Positions 1 through 7,886 of a stretch of DNA of 32,434 nucleotides are shown piece after piece; the stretch's first letter is position 1, and each line of letters opens with the position of its first letter. The notes under the pieces are model-generated. The model saw only the letters and a program-made list of their open reading frames with translations. It did not search any database and had not been told where the DNA came from. Where the stretch lies: NCBI GenBank assembly GCA_016791345.1, contig JAEUMW010000437.1:1-32434 (forward strand), written 5' to 3'. A program made the translations under genes and the position numbers. Origin of the DNA: Betaproteobacteria bacterium (GTDB lineage Bacteria > Pseudomonadota > Gammaproteobacteria > Burkholderiales > JAEUMW01).

Positions 1-79
1 GCCGTACCCCGCGGTATCTGCCTGGATGGAGCGCATTGCCGCGCTGCCGGGCCATGCGCCGCTGCCGCGCCCGAGCTGA
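1..79 (+). CDS. Glutathione S-transferase, C-terminal end (partial)
   Basis: Reading from base 2, 25 codons run to a TGA at 77-79. The residues PYPAVSAWMERIAALPGHAP followed by LPRPS match the end of the C-terminal helical domain of bacterial glutathione S-transferases, where a P-x-v-x-x-W-x-x-R-i-x-x-l-P pattern is typical. The N-terminal thioredoxin-like domain lies outside the window, so the subclass and substrate cannot be judged. The assignment rests on this short tail only. Confidence 0.6.
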   Translation, partial: PYPAVSAWMERIAALPGHAPLPRPS

Positions 80-177
80 AGCGTCGCGCCACCCCGCTTT
101 TTCGCTCCTGCGGTTATGATGTGTTGGTCAGGCGAGCTTAGGCTCGTGGCACCTTCGACGACTTGCGCTTTTCCACG

Positions 178-1290
178 ATGAGAACCTTCGGTTACGGGCA
201 CGCGGCGGGCAGCGACTGGCGCTCGGTCGTCGAGCGTTGCGTCGAACAGGTGCACACGCATGCGCCGGGCGCCAATCTCGGGTTCCTCTACGCCCACGAC
301 ACATTCTCGGGGCAACTCGATCAGATGCTCGACCTCGTGCGCGAGCGGACCGGGGTGCAGCAGTGGGTCGGGAGCGTGGGTGTCGGCATTTGTGCCGGCG
401 GGCGCGAGTACCTCGACGAGCCCGCCCTCGCGCTCATGCTGGGCGAGTTTCCCGAAGGTTCCTTCGAGGTGCTGCCGACGCTGCGCGGGACCGAGGCGCT
501 GCCGCCGGGGCCGCTCTTCGCGCACGGGGCGCGCGCCAACTTTGCCGTCGTCCACGCCGATCCGCGCAATGGCCAGGTGCCGACCATCATCGGTGCGCTC
601 TCCAAGAAGCTCGACAGCGGCTTTGCCGTCGGCGGGCTCACCAGCTCGCGCCGGGGCTATCACCAGGTCGCCAATGTCATCACTGCCGGGGGCGTCTCCG
701 GGGTGCTCTTCAGCGGCGAAGTCGTGGTGTCGACGCGCCTGACGCAGGGTTGCCGGCCGGCGGGACCGCGGCACACGATCACGGAGTGTCAGCGCAACGT
801 GATCGTCACTCTCGATGGTCGTCCCGCGTTCGACGTGCTGTCCGAGGATGTCGGACGCGGTCTCGTGCGGACGCCGCAGCGGCTCGGCGGGCGCATCTTC
901 GCCGGCTTCCCGGTCGCCGGCTCGGACCGCGACGACTATCTGGTGCGCAACCTCGTCGGCGTCGACCCGGAATCCAAGCTGGTGGCGATCGGTGAATCGC
1001 TGCGTGAAGGCATGCCGATGATGTTCTGCCGGCGTGACGCCGCGAGTGCCGTCGAAGACATGGTGCAGATGCTGGAGAGCATCAAGGAAGGGCTCTTCAC
1101 GCGGCCGCGCGGTGCCGTCTACTATTCGTGCCTCGGCCGCGGCACGAGCCTGTTCGGACCGAATTCCGGCGAGCTCACGCTCATCCGTCAGAGCCTGGGC
1201 GATCTGCCGCTCGTGGGGTTCTTCTGCAACGGCGAGATTTCCCACGATCGGCTCTACGGCTATACCGGGGTACTCACCCTTTTCCTGTAA
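178..1290 (+). CDS. FIST N- and C-domain signal-transduction protein
   Basis: This is a 371-residue protein with a FIST_N region (about residues 20-200) and a FIST_C region (about 210-371, ending GYTGVLTLFL). FIST domains are predicted small-ligand sensors, often linked to chemotaxis or two-component signalling, and some bind amino acids. The N-terminal MRTFGYGHAAGSDW and the C-terminal VYYSCLGRGTSLFG and GFFCNGEIS blocks are typical. No membrane segment or effector domain is fused to it, so it probably passes its signal by protein contact. The ATG at 178 fits the family start; a TTG at 163 in the same frame would add five residues, and neither has a strong Shine-Dalgarno. A TATGAT -10-like box lies at 115-120. 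It is followed after about 10-15 bases by a DUF599 gene, so they are probably co-transcribed. The ligand is unknown. Confidence 0.85.
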   Translation: MRTFGYGHAAGSDWRSVVERCVEQVHTHAPGANLGFLYAHDTFSGQLDQMLDLVRERTGVQQWVGSVGVGICAGGREYLDEPALALMLGEFPEGSFEVLPTLRGTEALPPGPLFAHGARANFAVVHADPRNGQVPTIIGALSKKLDSGFAVGGLTSSRRGYHQVANVITAGGVSGVLFSGEVVVSTRLTQGCRPAGPRHTITECQRNVIVTLDGRPAFDVLSEDVGRGLVRTPQRLGGRIFAGFPVAGSDRDDYLVRNLVGVDPESKLVAIGESLREGMPMMFCRRDAASAVEDMVQMLESIKEGLFTRPRGAVYYSCLGRGTSLFGPNSGELTLIRQSLGDLPLVGFFCNGEISHDRLYGYTGVLTLFL

Positions 1291-1299
1291 CGAGAGGGA

Positions 1300-2058
1300 G
1301 TGGACTTGGGCGCGCTGCTCTCCCTGCTAAGTCCCGTCGACTATGCCGCCCTGCTGTGGTTCTGCGTCGCATCCTTCGGCTATGCGTTCTTCGCTTTCCG
1401 CAAGGCGCAGCACGCGCCGAGCCTGCTCGGTGCCATGAACCTCTACCGCCGCAAGTGGATGGAGCGCATCGTGGAGCGCGAGAACCGCATCGTCGATTCG
1501 AGCCTCATCAACATGCTGTCGAGTGTTGCCACCTTTCTCGCGTCCACGACCGTGCTCATTCTCGGCGGTCTCGTCGCACTGCTCGGCACCACCGAGAAAG
1601 CGGTCGATGTCATGGCGGAACTTCCTTTCGCGGTGCAGGGCAGCCATCGCCTGTGGGAGATCAAGGTGCTGCTGCTGATCGGCATCTTCGGCTTCGCGTT
1701 TTTCAAGTTCACCTGGGCGCTGCGGCAGTTCAACATGCTCGCGATTCTCGTGGGGGCAGCACCGAGTTCCGGTGCCGACGCGCGCGATGCCGAGGACTTC
1801 ATTCGGCGCTCGACGGACATCTCGGTGTACGCCGGCGAGAACTTCAACAACGGACTGCGCAGCTACTACTTCGGGCTGGCGGCACTCGCCTGGTTTCTGC
1901 ACCCGGTGCTGTTTGCGCTGGCCACTGCAGGCGTGGTCCTGGTCCTGTATCAGCGCGAGTTCCGCTCGTTGACGCTCGAGACCCTGGTCGGCATCCACGG
2001 CAAGGGTGACTGGGAGTGGCCACCGCGTCGCATCCTGCCGCCGGAGGACGGGCCGTGA
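1300..2058 (+). CDS. DUF599 family integral membrane protein
   Basis: The product is a membrane protein of about 250 residues with hydrophobic segments near residues 15-32, 67-92, 123-142 and 190-220, and with the R-x-x-W-x-x-x-I-x-x-R-E-N-R-I-V-D-S block I associate with DUF599. The family has no established function. Two starts are possible: GTG at 1300, which sits inside the purine-rich GAGAGGGAG, and TTG at 1306, which would place that Shine-Dalgarno at a normal distance. I list the longer form, but TTG 1306 may be the true start. Its stop overlaps the GTG of the next gene, implying translational coupling within an operon with the FIST protein and the MFS transporter. Confidence 0.75.
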   Translation: MDLGALLSLLSPVDYAALLWFCVASFGYAFFAFRKAQHAPSLLGAMNLYRRKWMERIVERENRIVDSSLINMLSSVATFLASTTVLILGGLVALLGTTEKAVDVMAELPFAVQGSHRLWEIKVLLLIGIFGFAFFKFTWALRQFNMLAILVGAAPSSGADARDAEDFIRRSTDISVYAGENFNNGLRSYYFGLAALAWFLHPVLFALATAGVVLVLYQREFRSLTLETLVGIHGKGDWEWPPRRILPPEDGP

Positions 2059-3146
2059 CACGCGTCGAATGGCCGGATCCGCGCAGCTATGGCGGCGCAA
2101 CGGATGACCCGCTGGTGGCGCTCGCAGCAGCCGAGCGCGGCGCTCGCAGCGGCCTGACCGCGCGCCTGCGCGAACTCTCTCGCGCGGGTGACGATAAGGC
2201 GATTGCCGCCGCCTTCGCCGCGGCACCCAGCCAGAAGGTGCGGCTCGATCTCCTCGAAGCGCTGAAGGCTGCAATCGACGATCCGGGGCCGGAAGAGGGT
2301 GACGCGCTGCTTGCGCGCGTGTTCGCGCTTCCGCTCGTCTTCGTCGTCGGCGGCGTACCGGGTGCGGTGCTGCCGGGCCGCGTTCCGGATGCCGATGTGA
2401 TCAGCGGATTGCTGCGCGCCAACGGCGCGCTCGGTCAGACCGAAAACTTCGGACTGTCGCCGGCGCTGGTGACCGCCGAGGCGCTGGATGGCGTCGCGCC
2501 GAGCGTGCTGTTTCGCTGGGCGCGCAGCATCGGCGACGCCAATGTGGAGGGGCGCGGTTTGCCGGGCAGTGAGATACTCGTGGCAGGCGTCGACGAGCAG
2601 GCGCACCTGCGCTTCCTCCTGGGTGCCGGGGTGGCGCCGGCGCAGGCGCCATCGGTGGTCGAGTCCGCCTCGCGCATCGGCGCCTGGGGTATGCCGGTGA
2701 CACGTGCGCTGGCGCATCAGCTCGGGCAGGAGGGGCTGTCGCTGTTGCCGCTGCCGCGTCCGCCCAAGTCATTGCTGACGGCGATACCTGCGGGCCGCTT
2801 CGCCCTCGAGGAGACGCGGCTCAACCTCTTCCTGAGTCGCGTCCTGCGGCAATTGCGCGCGTCCGTGGGCGAGCCGGTGGCGGTGCTCTCGGTGCACGCC
2901 GGAGGCGAAATCAGGCTGGGATTGAGTTCCGTTTTCGACGCGAGCGTACTGCACGGCTTTCGCTGGCGTCTCGGCGTATTCGACGATCTCGACGAGGTGG
3001 CCGCCACGATCCTGTCGCTGCTGCGCGATTGCCGGATTCTCGATGTGCGCATCGTGCCGGGGCTGCAGCCGGCAGGCGATGGAGAGCGTGCCGCGCGTGT
3101 TCTGTCGATCCACGATCTCGGACCGTCGGGCGAGGTCAGGCATTGA
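2055..3146 (+). CDS. Conserved hypothetical protein, 363 aa
   Basis: I do not recognise a named family. The GTG start at 2055 overlaps the TGA of the DUF599 gene (GTGA), and the frame ends in a TGA overlapped by the TTG of the MFS gene. The protein is soluble-looking and alanine/leucine rich. It has a hydrophobic stretch around residues 95-115 (VFALPLVFVVGGVPGAVLPG), too glycine- and proline-rich for a clear membrane helix, and a C-terminal part (about 255-340) with alternating beta-like strands. It has no signal peptide, no obvious metal or nucleotide motif, and only few cysteines. Position and overlaps say it works with the FIST/DUF599/MFS genes. The frame is clearly coding because codon bias matches its neighbours. 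Confidence 0.7.
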   Translation: MTRVEWPDPRSYGGATDDPLVALAAAERGARSGLTARLRELSRAGDDKAIAAAFAAAPSQKVRLDLLEALKAAIDDPGPEEGDALLARVFALPLVFVVGGVPGAVLPGRVPDADVISGLLRANGALGQTENFGLSPALVTAEALDGVAPSVLFRWARSIGDANVEGRGLPGSEILVAGVDEQAHLRFLLGAGVAPAQAPSVVESASRIGAWGMPVTRALAHQLGQEGLSLLPLPRPPKSLLTAIPAGRFALEETRLNLFLSRVLRQLRASVGEPVAVLSVHAGGEIRLGLSSVFDASVLHGFRWRLGVFDDLDEVAATILSLLRDCRILDVRIVPGLQPAGDGERAARVLSIHDLGPSGEVRH

Positions 3147-4426
3147 GCGAACCGCGCTCCGCGGAGCGGGACGCGGAAGAATTGCCGTGCGTGGACTGTG
3201 CGGAGGAATCGGCCCTGCCGCACCTCGAACTCGACCGCGAGCGGCCGCTGCTGGCGGTGCTTGCCGGCATCCAGTTCGCGCACATCGTCGATTTCATGAT
3301 CATGATGCCGCTCGGGCCGCAGTTCATGACGCTCTTTCACATCGGTCCGCATCAGTTCAGCCTGCTCGTCTCCTCGTACACGCTGAGTGCGGGCACTGCC
3401 GGCCTCATCGCCGCGCTCTTCGTCGACCGCTTCGATCGGCGTCACGCGCTGCTTTCCCTCTACACCGGCTTCATCGTGGCGACTTTTGCCTGCGGGCTGG
3501 CGCCCGGTTACGCCTGGCTGCTTGCGGCACGCGCCGCTGCCGGAGCGTTCGGCGGGTTGCTCGGGGCGAGCGTGCTGGCCATCGTCGGCGACGTGATTCC
3601 GGAGTCGCGGCGCGGCGCCGCGATGGGCACGGTGATGTCCGCTTTCTCGCTCGCGGCGGTGGCCGGCGTGCCGACCGGTCTCGTTCTCGCCAACGCCTTT
3701 GGGTGGCGTGCGCCGTTCCTTTCCCTGAGCGCGGTGAGTCTCGTCATCCTGGCTCTTGCACGACGCCATGTGCCGCGACTCAGGCACCACGTCCGCCACG
3801 CGCAGGGGCGCAGCGCGTTGGCGCAGCTGGCAGCGGTGCTGGGCCATCGCAATCACCTGCGCGCTTTTGCGCTGGTTGCCGTGCTCACCGTGAGCGCCTT
3901 CGCAGTCATTCCCTTCATCAGTCCCTACCTCGTCTCCAACACGGGTCTCACGCTCGACGAGCTTCCGCTCGTGTATCTCTCGGGCGGACTGATGACGCTG
4001 TTTACGGCGCGCCTGATCGGTCGTCTCGCGGACCGCCACGGCAAACGTCGCGTCTTCATCGCGATTGCGCTGCTTTCCCTCATTCCCATCCTGCTCATCA
4101 CGCACCTGCCGGTGGCGCCGCTCGCGGTGACGATCACTGTGACGACGCTGTTCATGGTGCTGGTGTCCGGTCGTTTCGTACCGGCGATGGCGTTGATCAC
4201 GGCGAGCGTCGAGCCGCGCCTGCGCGGCAGCTTCATGAGCGTCCACGCGTCGGTGCAGCAATTCGCATCGGCGTTCGCCACACTCGGTGCCGGCCTCGTG
4301 ATCACACGCGGCGCCGACGGTGCATTGACCCATTACGGCAGTGTCGGCTGGGCGGCTGCGCTGGCCACCGTGACGGCTGTGCTCATCGCGCGCACGCTGC
4401 GTCGCGCACCGCGTGCACGTCCCTAG
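3143..4426 (+). CDS. Major facilitator superfamily transporter
   Basis: This is a 427-residue, 12-segment permease of the inner membrane. The signature loop between helices 2 and 3 is ALFVDRFDRRHAL (D-R-x-x-R-R type), and its second-half counterpart is RLADRHGKRRVFI. The N-terminal extension of about 30 residues is acidic and contains a C-V-D-C pair. The composition resembles the AraJ/PbuE-like drug or metabolite exporter branch (DHA1), but the substrate cannot be read from sequence. The TTG start at 3143 overlaps the previous stop (TTGA) and has AGG about six bases upstream. A longer GTG-initiated form from 3029 would overlap the preceding gene by over 100 bases and is unlikely. It is the last gene of the FIST operon; a promoter for the next gene follows. 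Confidence 0.85.
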   Translation: MSEPRSAERDAEELPCVDCAEESALPHLELDRERPLLAVLAGIQFAHIVDFMIMMPLGPQFMTLFHIGPHQFSLLVSSYTLSAGTAGLIAALFVDRFDRRHALLSLYTGFIVATFACGLAPGYAWLLAARAAAGAFGGLLGASVLAIVGDVIPESRRGAAMGTVMSAFSLAAVAGVPTGLVLANAFGWRAPFLSLSAVSLVILALARRHVPRLRHHVRHAQGRSALAQLAAVLGHRNHLRAFALVAVLTVSAFAVIPFISPYLVSNTGLTLDELPLVYLSGGLMTLFTARLIGRLADRHGKRRVFIAIALLSLIPILLITHLPVAPLAVTITVTTLFMVLVSGRFVPAMALITASVEPRLRGSFMSVHASVQQFASAFATLGAGLVITRGADGALTHYGSVGWAAALATVTAVLIARTLRRAPRARP

Positions 4427-4458
4427 GGACCGCATGACGATGCACTGACACCCCGAGG

Positions 4459-4487
4459 TTGTTGGCCGCGGGAAAACATGATTCAAT
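4459..4487 (+). promoter_or_regulatory. Candidate sigma-70 promoter upstream of the CFA-like gene
   Basis: TTGTTG at 4459-4464 and TTCAAT at 4482-4487 are separated by 17 bases. The element lies in the 110-base gap after the MFS gene, in a locally AT-richer stretch, about 50 bases before the methyltransferase start. It was found by eye only. Confidence 0.4.
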
Positions 4488-4537
4488 TTCCGTTACACCG
4501 GCGATGCGTCCGGGACTTCAGTGATCCTTTCACGTGA

Positions 4538-5869
4538 GTGTCCGCTCCGACCGCGATGGAAAATCATAGAGCCCACACCCTCGAATCTGCGACAGTCGAC
4601 GACGCTGGCGTTCGCGCTCTGCCAGGGACGCCGGCGGAAGACATGATCGGCGCGACGCCGAATGAGCCGCGTGACGGCAAGGTCCTCACCGTCGAGCGTG
4701 GACTGCTCCAGCAGCTTCTTCACAAGCTCAACGACCCGCCCCTGCGGATCGTCCTCTGGGACGGCACCGAGATCGTGAGCAGCAACCGTGCGCCGATCGC
4801 AACGCTTTTCGTTCGCACGCGCAGCGCGTTCTATCGCATGCTGTGGGATCCGAACCTGCATTTCGGTGACGACTATGCGAGCGGGGAGATCGACGTCGAA
4901 GGCGACATCGTGCAGTTCATCGCCACGCTCTACGAGGCGACCAGCGACATCCCCATGGGTGCTGCCGGACTGAAGATCTTCCCCGGGGAAAGGCGGCCCC
5001 GCCGCAACACGCTGAAGGGATCGCGGGAACATATCCACCATCACTACGACATCGGCAACGCGTTCTACCGGCTGTGGCTCGACGCCGAGATGCAGTACAC
5101 GTGCGCCTACTTCGAGACGCCGGACGCCAGCCTCGATGCAGCGCAGCTGGCGAAGCTCGATCATGTCTGCCGCAAGCTCCGGCTGGGCCCGAAGGACACG
5201 GTGGTCGAGGCCGGTTGCGGATGGGGCGGGCTTGCCCTGCACATGGCGCGGCATTTCGGCGTTGCCCGTGTGCGTTCGTACAACATCTCGGAAGAGCAGG
5301 TGCGCTTCGCGCGCGAGCGCGCGCAACGCGAAGGGCTGGCGGACCGCGTCGACTACGTTCTCGATGACTATCGCAACATCGACGGCTGCTACGACGTGTT
5401 CGTCTCGGTCGGGATGCTGGAGCACGTCGGCGTCGACAACTACCGCGAACTCGGCGAAGTCATCCACCGCTCGCTCGCGCCAGATGGCCGCGGTCTCATC
5501 CACAGCATCGGGCGCAACCGCCCGGGTTATATGCATCCCTGGATCGAGCGGCGCATCTTTCCGGGTGCCTACCCGCCCGCCCTGTCCGAAATGATGCAGA
5601 TTTTCGAGGCACGCCGCCTGTCCGTGCTCGACGTCGAGAACCTTCGGCCGCATTACGCAATGACGCTGCACCATTGGCTGGAGCGCTTCGAGGCCGCGCG
5701 CGAGCAGGTGCGTTCGATGTATGACGAACGCTTCGTCCGCATGTGGCGGCTCTACCTTGCGGGATCGAAGGCGGCCTTCATCGACGGCGAACTGCAGCTC
5801 TTCCAGGTGCTGTTCACGCGCCCGAAGGTGAACGACTGGCCGCTCACGCGCGGCTGGATGTATCGATGA
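4538..5869 (+). CDS. Cyclopropane-fatty-acyl-phospholipid synthase family methyltransferase
   Basis: This SAM-dependent methyltransferase, 443 aa in the longest form, acts on unsaturated acyl chains of phospholipids. The SAM-binding loop is EAGCGWGG (224-231). Residues matching the bicarbonate/active-site set of E. coli Cfa are present: Cys189 in QYTCAY, Glu295 in GMLEHVG, His322 in IHSIG and Tyr373. E. coli Cys354 is not conserved (the block reads LAGSKAAF). An N-terminal extension of about 50 residues precedes the family core. Starts are uncertain: GTG 4538, ATG 4556 or ATG 4643 (GGAAG just upstream). The next gene, a geranylgeranyl-reductase-like flavoprotein, overlaps it by ATGA. That coupling suggests the product may be a modified lipid other than plain cyclopropane; this is inference. 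A conventional CFA synthase remains the simplest alternative. Confidence 0.85.
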   Translation: MSAPTAMENHRAHTLESATVDDAGVRALPGTPAEDMIGATPNEPRDGKVLTVERGLLQQLLHKLNDPPLRIVLWDGTEIVSSNRAPIATLFVRTRSAFYRMLWDPNLHFGDDYASGEIDVEGDIVQFIATLYEATSDIPMGAAGLKIFPGERRPRRNTLKGSREHIHHHYDIGNAFYRLWLDAEMQYTCAYFETPDASLDAAQLAKLDHVCRKLRLGPKDTVVEAGCGWGGLALHMARHFGVARVRSYNISEEQVRFARERAQREGLADRVDYVLDDYRNIDGCYDVFVSVGMLEHVGVDNYRELGEVIHRSLAPDGRGLIHSIGRNRPGYMHPWIERRIFPGAYPPALSEMMQIFEARRLSVLDVENLRPHYAMTLHHWLERFEAAREQVRSMYDERFVRMWRLYLAGSKAAFIDGELQLFQVLFTRPKVNDWPLTRGWMYR

Positions 5870-7044
5870 GTGATGCGCCCGTGATTTCCTGCGAAGTGCT
5901 GGTGGTGGGAGGCGGCCCCGGCGGTTCGACCTGCGCTTGGGCACTGAAGCGCGCGGGCGTCGACGTCGTCGTCATGGACAAGCAGGCCTTTCCGCGCGAC
6001 AAGGTGTGTGCGGGCTGGATCACGCCTGCCGTCGTCGAGTCGCTGCAGCTCGATGTCGACGCATATCGACGCGGGCGCGTGTTCCAGCCCATCACCGGTT
6101 TCCGCACCGGACTGCTGGGTGGAGCGGAGGTCGAGACCGACTATCCGGCAACCGTGAGCTACGGCATCAGGCGTTACGAGTTCGATGACTACCTGCTGCG
6201 TCGCTGCGGGGCGCGGCTGGAGCTGGGCGAGGCGCTGGGCGCGCTCGAGCGCGAGGGGGACGGCTGGCTCGTGAACGGGCGCATTCGCGCGCGCATGCTG
6301 GTCGGTGCCGGCGGCCACTTCTGTCCCGTGGCGCGGTACCTCGGCGCGGACCTCGGTGCGTCCGAGTCCATCATCGCGGCGCAGGAGGTGGAGTTCGCGA
6401 TGACGCCGGAGCAGACCCGGCAATGCAGCGCGCTCGGTGAACGCCCCGAGCTGTACTTCTGTGCCGATCTCAAGGGGTATGGCTGGTGCTTCCGCAAGGG
6501 CAGCTATCTCAACATCGGGCTTGGGCGCGAGGACAATCACCGCCTCGCCGACCACCTGGCGGCGTTTCGCGAGTTTCTGCAGCAGCGGGGAACGGTGGGT
6601 TTCGAACTGCCGTCGCGCTTCAAGGGCCACGCCTATCTGCTCTATGGTCACGCGCCGCGGCGACTGGTCGGAGACGGTGTGCTGCTGGTCGGCGATGCGG
6701 CCGGATTGGCATACACGCAAAGCGGCGAGGGCATCCGCCCGGCGGTGGAGTCGGCGCTGATGGCAGCGGAGACCATCCTCGCCGCGCAAGGTGAGTATCG
6801 CGAGGAGCGCCTCGCTCCGTATGACGATCGGCTCGCGGCGCGCTTCGGGCCGCGCCAGTCGCGCAGGGTGGGCGACTATCTGCCGGGTGGCCTCAAGCAC
6901 GCGATGGCGCGTGCCCTGATGGCAAGCCGGTGGTTCACGCGCCGCGTCGTGCTCGACAGCTGGTTCCTGCACGCGAGCGTGGCGCCGCTTGCGCCGGCGT
7001 CGTACACCCGCGGAGAATCGACGCGGATCGCGTCAGTCGCGTAG
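5866..7044 (+). CDS. FAD-dependent oxidoreductase, geranylgeranyl-reductase-like
   Basis: This is a 392-residue flavoprotein. The N-terminal dinucleotide-binding GGGPGG (15-20) is followed by FPRDKVCAGWITP (42-54), the conserved FPR-x-K-x-C-x-G block of the geranylgeranyl reductase family. A second FAD motif, LLVGDAAGL followed by SGEGIRPA, lies near residues 273-292. The family reduces or otherwise transforms C=C bonds of long lipid chains; some members are halogenases or dehydrogenases. The ATG at 5866 overlaps the stop of the CFA-family gene (ATGA), so the two are translationally coupled and probably act in sequence on the same acyl chain. There is no signal peptide or membrane helix, and a cytoplasmic or peripheral-membrane location is likely. 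The exact reaction is not known from sequence. Confidence 0.82.
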   Translation: MSDAPVISCEVLVVGGGPGGSTCAWALKRAGVDVVVMDKQAFPRDKVCAGWITPAVVESLQLDVDAYRRGRVFQPITGFRTGLLGGAEVETDYPATVSYGIRRYEFDDYLLRRCGARLELGEALGALEREGDGWLVNGRIRARMLVGAGGHFCPVARYLGADLGASESIIAAQEVEFAMTPEQTRQCSALGERPELYFCADLKGYGWCFRKGSYLNIGLGREDNHRLADHLAAFREFLQQRGTVGFELPSRFKGHAYLLYGHAPRRLVGDGVLLVGDAAGLAYTQSGEGIRPAVESALMAAETILAAQGEYREERLAPYDDRLAARFGPRQSRRVGDYLPGGLKHAMARALMASRWFTRRVVLDSWFLHASVAPLAPASYTRGESTRIASVA

Positions 7045-7880
7045 CCCGCCTGACGCCGGACCTCGACAGCGGCTGGGGTGATATCGGTGCCAGGCATCCG
7101 GCGTTCGAGACATTGGCTCCAGCCATTGCAGGGATCGATGGCGATCCGGCGTCCACTGTCGTCCTCGAACACTGCCTGCGGACGGCAGACGTATGCAATT
7201 CGGCGGGAATGCCGCTTCGCGTGCGCGACGAGCGGACGCTTGGCCAAGGCAGTGGATCGGCCTACGAGTTCCGCATTCGGAACAGCGGCATTCTCGCCGT
7301 TCGACCGGGACGCTGGCACGACGTCTTCAACGCGCTGGTCTGGCGTACCTTCCCGCATGCGAAGGCGGCACTCAACGAACGTCACTGCGCTGCGATCAAC
7401 CCCCGTCCAGGTGCTCCTCGCGGAGCGTTGAGAGATGCGCTGACGCTCATCGACGAGAGCGGCGTCATCGTCGTCGCGAGCGATGCTTCGCTGCTGGACG
7501 CGATCCGCGCATTCCGCTGGAAGGAACTCTTCTGGCAGCGGCGGGCGGACTTCGCCACGTGTCTGCGGGTGCGGATTTTCGGTCACGCGTTGTACGAAAA
7601 GCTGCTGTACCCGTACGTCGGGCTGACCGGGCATGCAGTACTCTGCTGCGTGCCCCAGGCAGTGATCGAGGCCGAGATCTGCGAGCAGGTCGCCGAACTT
7701 GACCGCCTGCTCGCGGCATTCCTGCAGGATGGGACGCTGCTGCATTCGCCGGCGGATCTGCATCCGCTGCCGCTGCTCGGTGTGCCAGGCTGGCATGCGG
7801 AGACGGCGAGCGAGCACTTCTACGACAATCGAGACTACTTCCGGACGGGACGCCGGTCGCGCGGAACGGGAAACTGCTGA
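6930..7880 (+). CDS. DUF3025 domain-containing protein (start uncertain)
   Basis: The protein contains the DUF3025 pattern: GRWHDVFNALVWRTFPHAKAAL, then RDALTLIDESG, then IFGHALYEKLLYPY, LPLLGVPGWHAET and a C-terminal FYDNRDYFR. The function of this family, which I know mainly from proteobacteria, is not established. The start is a problem. The family usually begins just before a conserved Trp (GWGDIG here, near 7074), but no ATG, GTG or TTG lies between GTG 6930, which overlaps the flavoprotein gene by 115 bases, and TTG 7113, which is inside the domain. CTG at 7050 would fit the family length. I give the longest frame. It could be co-transcribed with the two lipid genes. It converges on the GGDEF gene with only 6 bases between stops. 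Confidence 0.75.
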   Translation: MVHAPRRARQLVPARERGAACAGVVHPRRIDADRVSRVARLTPDLDSGWGDIGARHPAFETLAPAIAGIDGDPASTVVLEHCLRTADVCNSAGMPLRVRDERTLGQGSGSAYEFRIRNSGILAVRPGRWHDVFNALVWRTFPHAKAALNERHCAAINPRPGAPRGALRDALTLIDESGVIVVASDASLLDAIRAFRWKELFWQRRADFATCLRVRIFGHALYEKLLYPYVGLTGHAVLCCVPQAVIEAEICEQVAELDRLLAAFLQDGTLLHSPADLHPLPLLGVPGWHAETASEHFYDNRDYFRTGRRSRGTGNC

Positions 7881-7886
7881 GGTCTT

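Noticed and set aside
133-146. Hairpin CGAGC-TTAG-GCTCG before the FIST gene
   Set aside because: It has five-base arms, no T run and no repeat elsewhere, so it is compatible with chance.
2717-4486. A 589-codon minus-strand open frame
   Set aside because: It lies opposite the MFS gene and part of the unknown gene; its composition is Arg/His/Gln-rich without domains, so it is a high-GC shadow.
4493-5944. A 483-codon minus-strand open frame
   Set aside because: It is antisense to the well-supported CFA-family gene and shows no recognisable domain.
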